A DNA stretch of 64,000 nucleotides, taken from Nostoc commune NIES-4072. GTDB taxonomy: Bacteria > Cyanobacteriota > Cyanobacteriia > Cyanobacteriales > Nostocaceae. A model generated the notes under the pieces. That model was not told the origin of the DNA, ran no database searches, and worked only from the letters and a program-made list of their open reading frames with translations. Within the stretch, counting starts at the first letter, position 1; each line of letters starts with the position of its first letter. This document shows, one piece after another, positions 62,049 to 64,000 of this stretch. Where the stretch lies: positions 2,500,924 to 2,564,923 of the forward strand of contig NZ_BDUD01000001.1 in NCBI RefSeq assembly GCF_003113895.1. The letters are read 5' to 3'. Made by a program: the position numbers and the translations under genes.

Positions 62049-63254
62049 TTGAAAGATACCTCTCGCCCACAAGAAAAAGATTTTGAATTAGATTGCTCGG
62101 TAGCTGGCTATGACTACGAACTACCTCCAGAACTCATTGCCCAAAACCCAGCAGTTCCTAGAGATAGCTCACGGTTACTCGTTGTTGATTCTCCAACTAC
62201 GGGCATTGAAACACCACCCTTGCACCACATTTTCCATGATTTGCCTGGACTGCTGCGCTCTGGTGATTTGTTGGTTATGAACAATACAAGAGTCATTCCA
62301 GCGCGGCTTTATGGTCATAAATCCACTGGTGGTAAAATCCAGGTGTTGTTGTTGGAAGAACGGCAGTATAACTGTTGGTTAGCTTTGGTTAAGCCAGGAA
62401 AAAGCTTCAAACACGGAACGAAGATTATTTTTGAAGCAAGGCAAGCGGAGACTAGGGGTTGGGGATTAGAGATTGGGGATTGGGAAGATTCTTCCCTAGT
62501 CCCTAGTCCCCAGTCCTCAGTCTCCAGTCCCCAACTCACGGCTACAGTTCTAGAAACAGACGCAGCAACCGGGGGGCGCTTGTTGCAATTTGATGTGCCA
62601 GAGGGAAAATCTTTGATACAACTGTTAGAGGTATTTGGTGAAGTACCGCTACCACCGTACATAACTACCTCAGAAGCTGCTGATGAGCAGTATCAGACAG
62701 TTTATGCTAAACAGCCAGGAGCGATCGCAGCTCCTACGGCAGGGCTACATTTTACCCCAGAATTATTACAAAAGTTGCGCGATCGCAATATCCATCAAGC
62801 TTTTATAACGCTGCATGTTGGTGTAGGTACATTTCGTCCTGTGGAAGTGGAGGATGTAACTACCCACCAGATGCACGAAGAATGGATTGAAGTTCCCGCC
62901 GCTACAGTAGAGCAAATCCGGGCCACTAAAGCAGCTGGCGGTCGAATTATTGCTGTAGGAACAACAGCAGTACGGGCTTTAGAAGGGGCGGCTCAATCTG
63001 GGAATTTACAATCATTTTGCGGCAAAACAGACCTATTTATTTATCCCGGCTACCAATGGCGGGTGGTGGATGGTTTAATTACCAATTTTCACCTACCGCG
63101 TTCAAGTTTGCTGATGTTGGTAAGTGCGCTAATTGGCAGACAACGGTTATTGAATATATACAACGAAGCGATCGCTTTTGGATATCGCTTTTATTCATTC
63201 GGCGATGCAATGCTAATTTTGCCGTCATCTATGGGAGTTGGGAGACGCGATTAA
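62049..63254 (+). CDS. queA: S-adenosylmethionine:tRNA ribosyltransferase-isomerase (QueA)
   Basis: 401 residues (the family is about 340-360). It transfers and rearranges the ribosyl part of SAM onto 7-aminomethyl-deazaguanine in tRNA, making epoxyqueuosine. Conserved parts are [68 protein letters not shown] and [19 protein letters not shown], then [14 protein letters not shown]. The likely start is TTG at 62049, since an in-frame stop precedes it and no ATG precedes the conserved region. Residues about 135-160 ([20 protein letters not shown]) are extra and encoded by an in-frame heptamer repeat pair (62452-62537). Confidence 0.95.
   Translation: MKDTSRPQEKDFELDCSVAGYDYELPPELIAQNPAVPRDSSRLLVVDSPTTGIETPPLHHIFHDLPGLLRSGDLLVMNNTRVIPARLYGHKSTGGKIQVLLLEERQYNCWLALVKPGKSFKHGTKIIFEARQAETRGWGLEIGDWEDSSLVPSPQSSVSSPQLTATVLETDAATGGRLLQFDVPEGKSLIQLLEVFGEVPLPPYITTSEAADEQYQTVYAKQPGAIAAPTAGLHFTPELLQKLRDRNIHQAFITLHVGVGTFRPVEVEDVTTHQMHEEWIEVPAATVEQIRATKAAGGRIIAVGTTAVRALEGAAQSGNLQSFCGKTDLFIYPGYQWRVVDGLITNFHLPRSSLLMLVSALIGRQRLLNIYNEAIAFGYRFYSFGDAMLILPSSMGVGRRD
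62452..62537. repeat. Heptamer repeat pair inserted in frame in queA
   Basis: A G-rich arm (GGGGTTGGGGATTAGAGATT...) and a C-rich arm (TCCCTAGTCCCTAGTCCCCA...) meet at the small palindrome GGGAAGATTCTTCCC. The arms are inverted relative to each other and of the kind normally found between genes in this window. It keeps the queA frame open. Confidence 0.75.
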
Positions 63255-63306
63255 TCGCGTCTGTACAAGATTTGGGAGACGTGATTAATCACGTCTGTAC
63301 AAAAGT
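63239..63306 (+). repeat. Tandem palindromic repeat after queA
   Basis: Two direct copies of a ~33-bp unit, TTGGGAGACGCGATTAATCG... and TTGGGAGACGTGATTAATCA.... Each contains a perfect 18-bp palindrome (GACGCGATTAATCGCGTC and GACGTGATTAATCACGTC). The two palindromes differ by paired substitutions (C/G versus T/A), keeping the stem. The first copy overlaps the queA stop region. Confidence 0.65.
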
Positions 63307-63385
63307 TGGGAATTTGGAATTTTTTCTTTCGCAGTGGGTACTCTGACTTATGAGGAGCGAATAAGTAAGTATAGGTCTGCGATTT

Positions 63386-64000
63386 ATGTCAGAAAAATCC
63401 CTATTTTCTCAGTGGTTAGATTTATTTTGCCGTGTGACATTCTGTGGCTGTTCTGCGTTTTTGGTCTTAGCTGCATCGGCAATTACTAATTTTCCTGGAA
63501 GTAAGCTGCTAGCAGAAACCGCAGTTTCTCAAAATCTCGAAGCCGCGAGCTTTTTCCAGCAAGGAGTCACGCGCTATAATCGCCAAGACTTACAGGGTGC
63601 GGAATATGCTTTTCGCCAAGCAGTGCAGCAAGATCCGAGTCTTGCAGCAGCCCGAAATTTTCTGGGTAATATATTTATGCAGCAAAATCGCCTGGATGTA
63701 GCTTTACAAGAATATGCAGAGGCGATTAAAGCTAATCCCAATTTTAGCGAAGCTTATTACAATTTAGGGTTAGTGTTGCACCAACAAGGAGAAAAAGATG
63801 CAGCAATTATAGCTTATCGCCAGAGTCTTGTGATAGATTCCACAAGGGTAGCAGCGTTGTATAATTTAGGTTTGGCGCTGTATGAACAAGGGCAGCTTGA
63901 GGATGCGATCGCAACATACCAAAAAGCAATTAATCTAGATAGTAGCAACGCCAACGCTTATTTTAACTTAGCGATCGCCTTGCAACAACAAGGTCAAATA
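63386..64000 (+). CDS. TPR-repeat protein, 3' end outside window
   Basis: The frame from ATG 63386 stays open to the edge (205 codons). The N-terminus MSEKSLFSQWLDLFCRVTFC, then GCSAFLVLAASAITNFPGSK looks like a signal peptide or anchor. From about residue 60 regular TPR units follow: AASFFQQGVTRYNRQDLQGA, AYYNLGLVLHQQGEKDAAII, ALYNLGLALYEQGQLEDAIA, AYFNLAIALQQQGQI. TPR repeats mediate protein-protein contacts, and an exported TPR protein would scaffold envelope complexes. The size and any C-terminal domain are unknown. Confidence 0.85.
   Translation, partial: MSEKSLFSQWLDLFCRVTFCGCSAFLVLAASAITNFPGSKLLAETAVSQNLEAASFFQQGVTRYNRQDLQGAEYAFRQAVQQDPSLAAARNFLGNIFMQQNRLDVALQEYAEAIKANPNFSEAYYNLGLVLHQQGEKDAAIIAYRQSLVIDSTRVAALYNLGLALYEQGQLEDAIATYQKAINLDSSNANAYFNLAIALQQQGQI

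Overview
The window looks like a chromosome segment from a filamentous, heterocystous-type cyanobacterium close to Nostoc or Anabaena. The evidence is the very frequent HIP1 octamer (GCGATCGC), the dense heptamer and MITE-like intergenic repeats, a CbiG-CobJ fusion, an NTRC-type thioredoxin reductase, a clpR-clpP3 pair, a type IV pilin next to a GT41 transferase, and many gene families typical of cyanobacteria. I saw no rRNA, tRNA or CRISPR array. Both edges cut a gene: a SIMPL-domain protein on the left and a TPR protein on the right.

Layout. 1-3500 is repeat-rich and decayed: several MITE-like elements, two small unknown genes, a frameshifted C-terminal relic of nitrogenase iron protein (nifH) and a short tnpB relic. 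3502-7584 has two glycosyltransferases, an oxalyl-CoA-synthetase-like ligase and a small coiled-coil protein. 7664-9500 holds a HicB-like relic, a DNA methyltransferase and a broken gene behind it that is probably its restriction partner. 9531-17442 carries cobalamin synthesis, a DUF4174-like protein, two tandem VWA proteins, clpR-clpP3 and a J-domain protein. 17553-19417 is an IS with intact ends but a truncated transposase, followed by a tnpB relic. 19418-26189 has an aminotransferase, a zinc-ribbon PP2C phosphatase and an FHA Ser/Thr kinase.

26714-39896 is the most distinctive region: a ten-gene, AT-rich, tightly packed minus-strand operon. It starts with the complete CDP-4-keto-3,6-dideoxyhexose entry set (RfbF, RfbG, RfbH with a perfect [2Fe-2S] cysteine pattern). 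It continues with an SDR, a NeuB-SAF-cupin fusion, a HAD protein, an acetolactate-synthase-like ThDP enzyme, a radical SAM/SPASM protein, a methyltransferase with a sugar C-methyltransferase-like layout, and a GT2-GT4 fusion. The combination suggests a branched 3,6-dideoxy sugar (yersiniose-like logic) built into a surface polysaccharide. The E3 reductase is not in the window.

40368-43244 is pilA followed by a TPR-GT41 protein (ogtA-like), with a hairpin between them. 43432-48483 holds a Uma2 nuclease, NTRC, a four-helix-bundle protein, an ABC permease and a ROK kinase. 48493-49145 is a pile-up of inverted-repeat elements. 49264-60064 includes a protein of six near-identical 58-residue repeats, a PD-(D/E)xK protein, CTP synthase, a cell-wall amidase, a large RTX protein and a small secreted protein. 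60160-64000 has a pentapeptide-repeat protein, YraN, a conserved unknown, QueA and a TPR protein.

A theme across the window is expansion of short repeats. Heptamer arrays occupy most gene gaps, and sequence of the same type lies in frame inside queA, yraN and the PP2C gene, while a GC-rich palindromic repeat lies in the start region of the pentapeptide gene.
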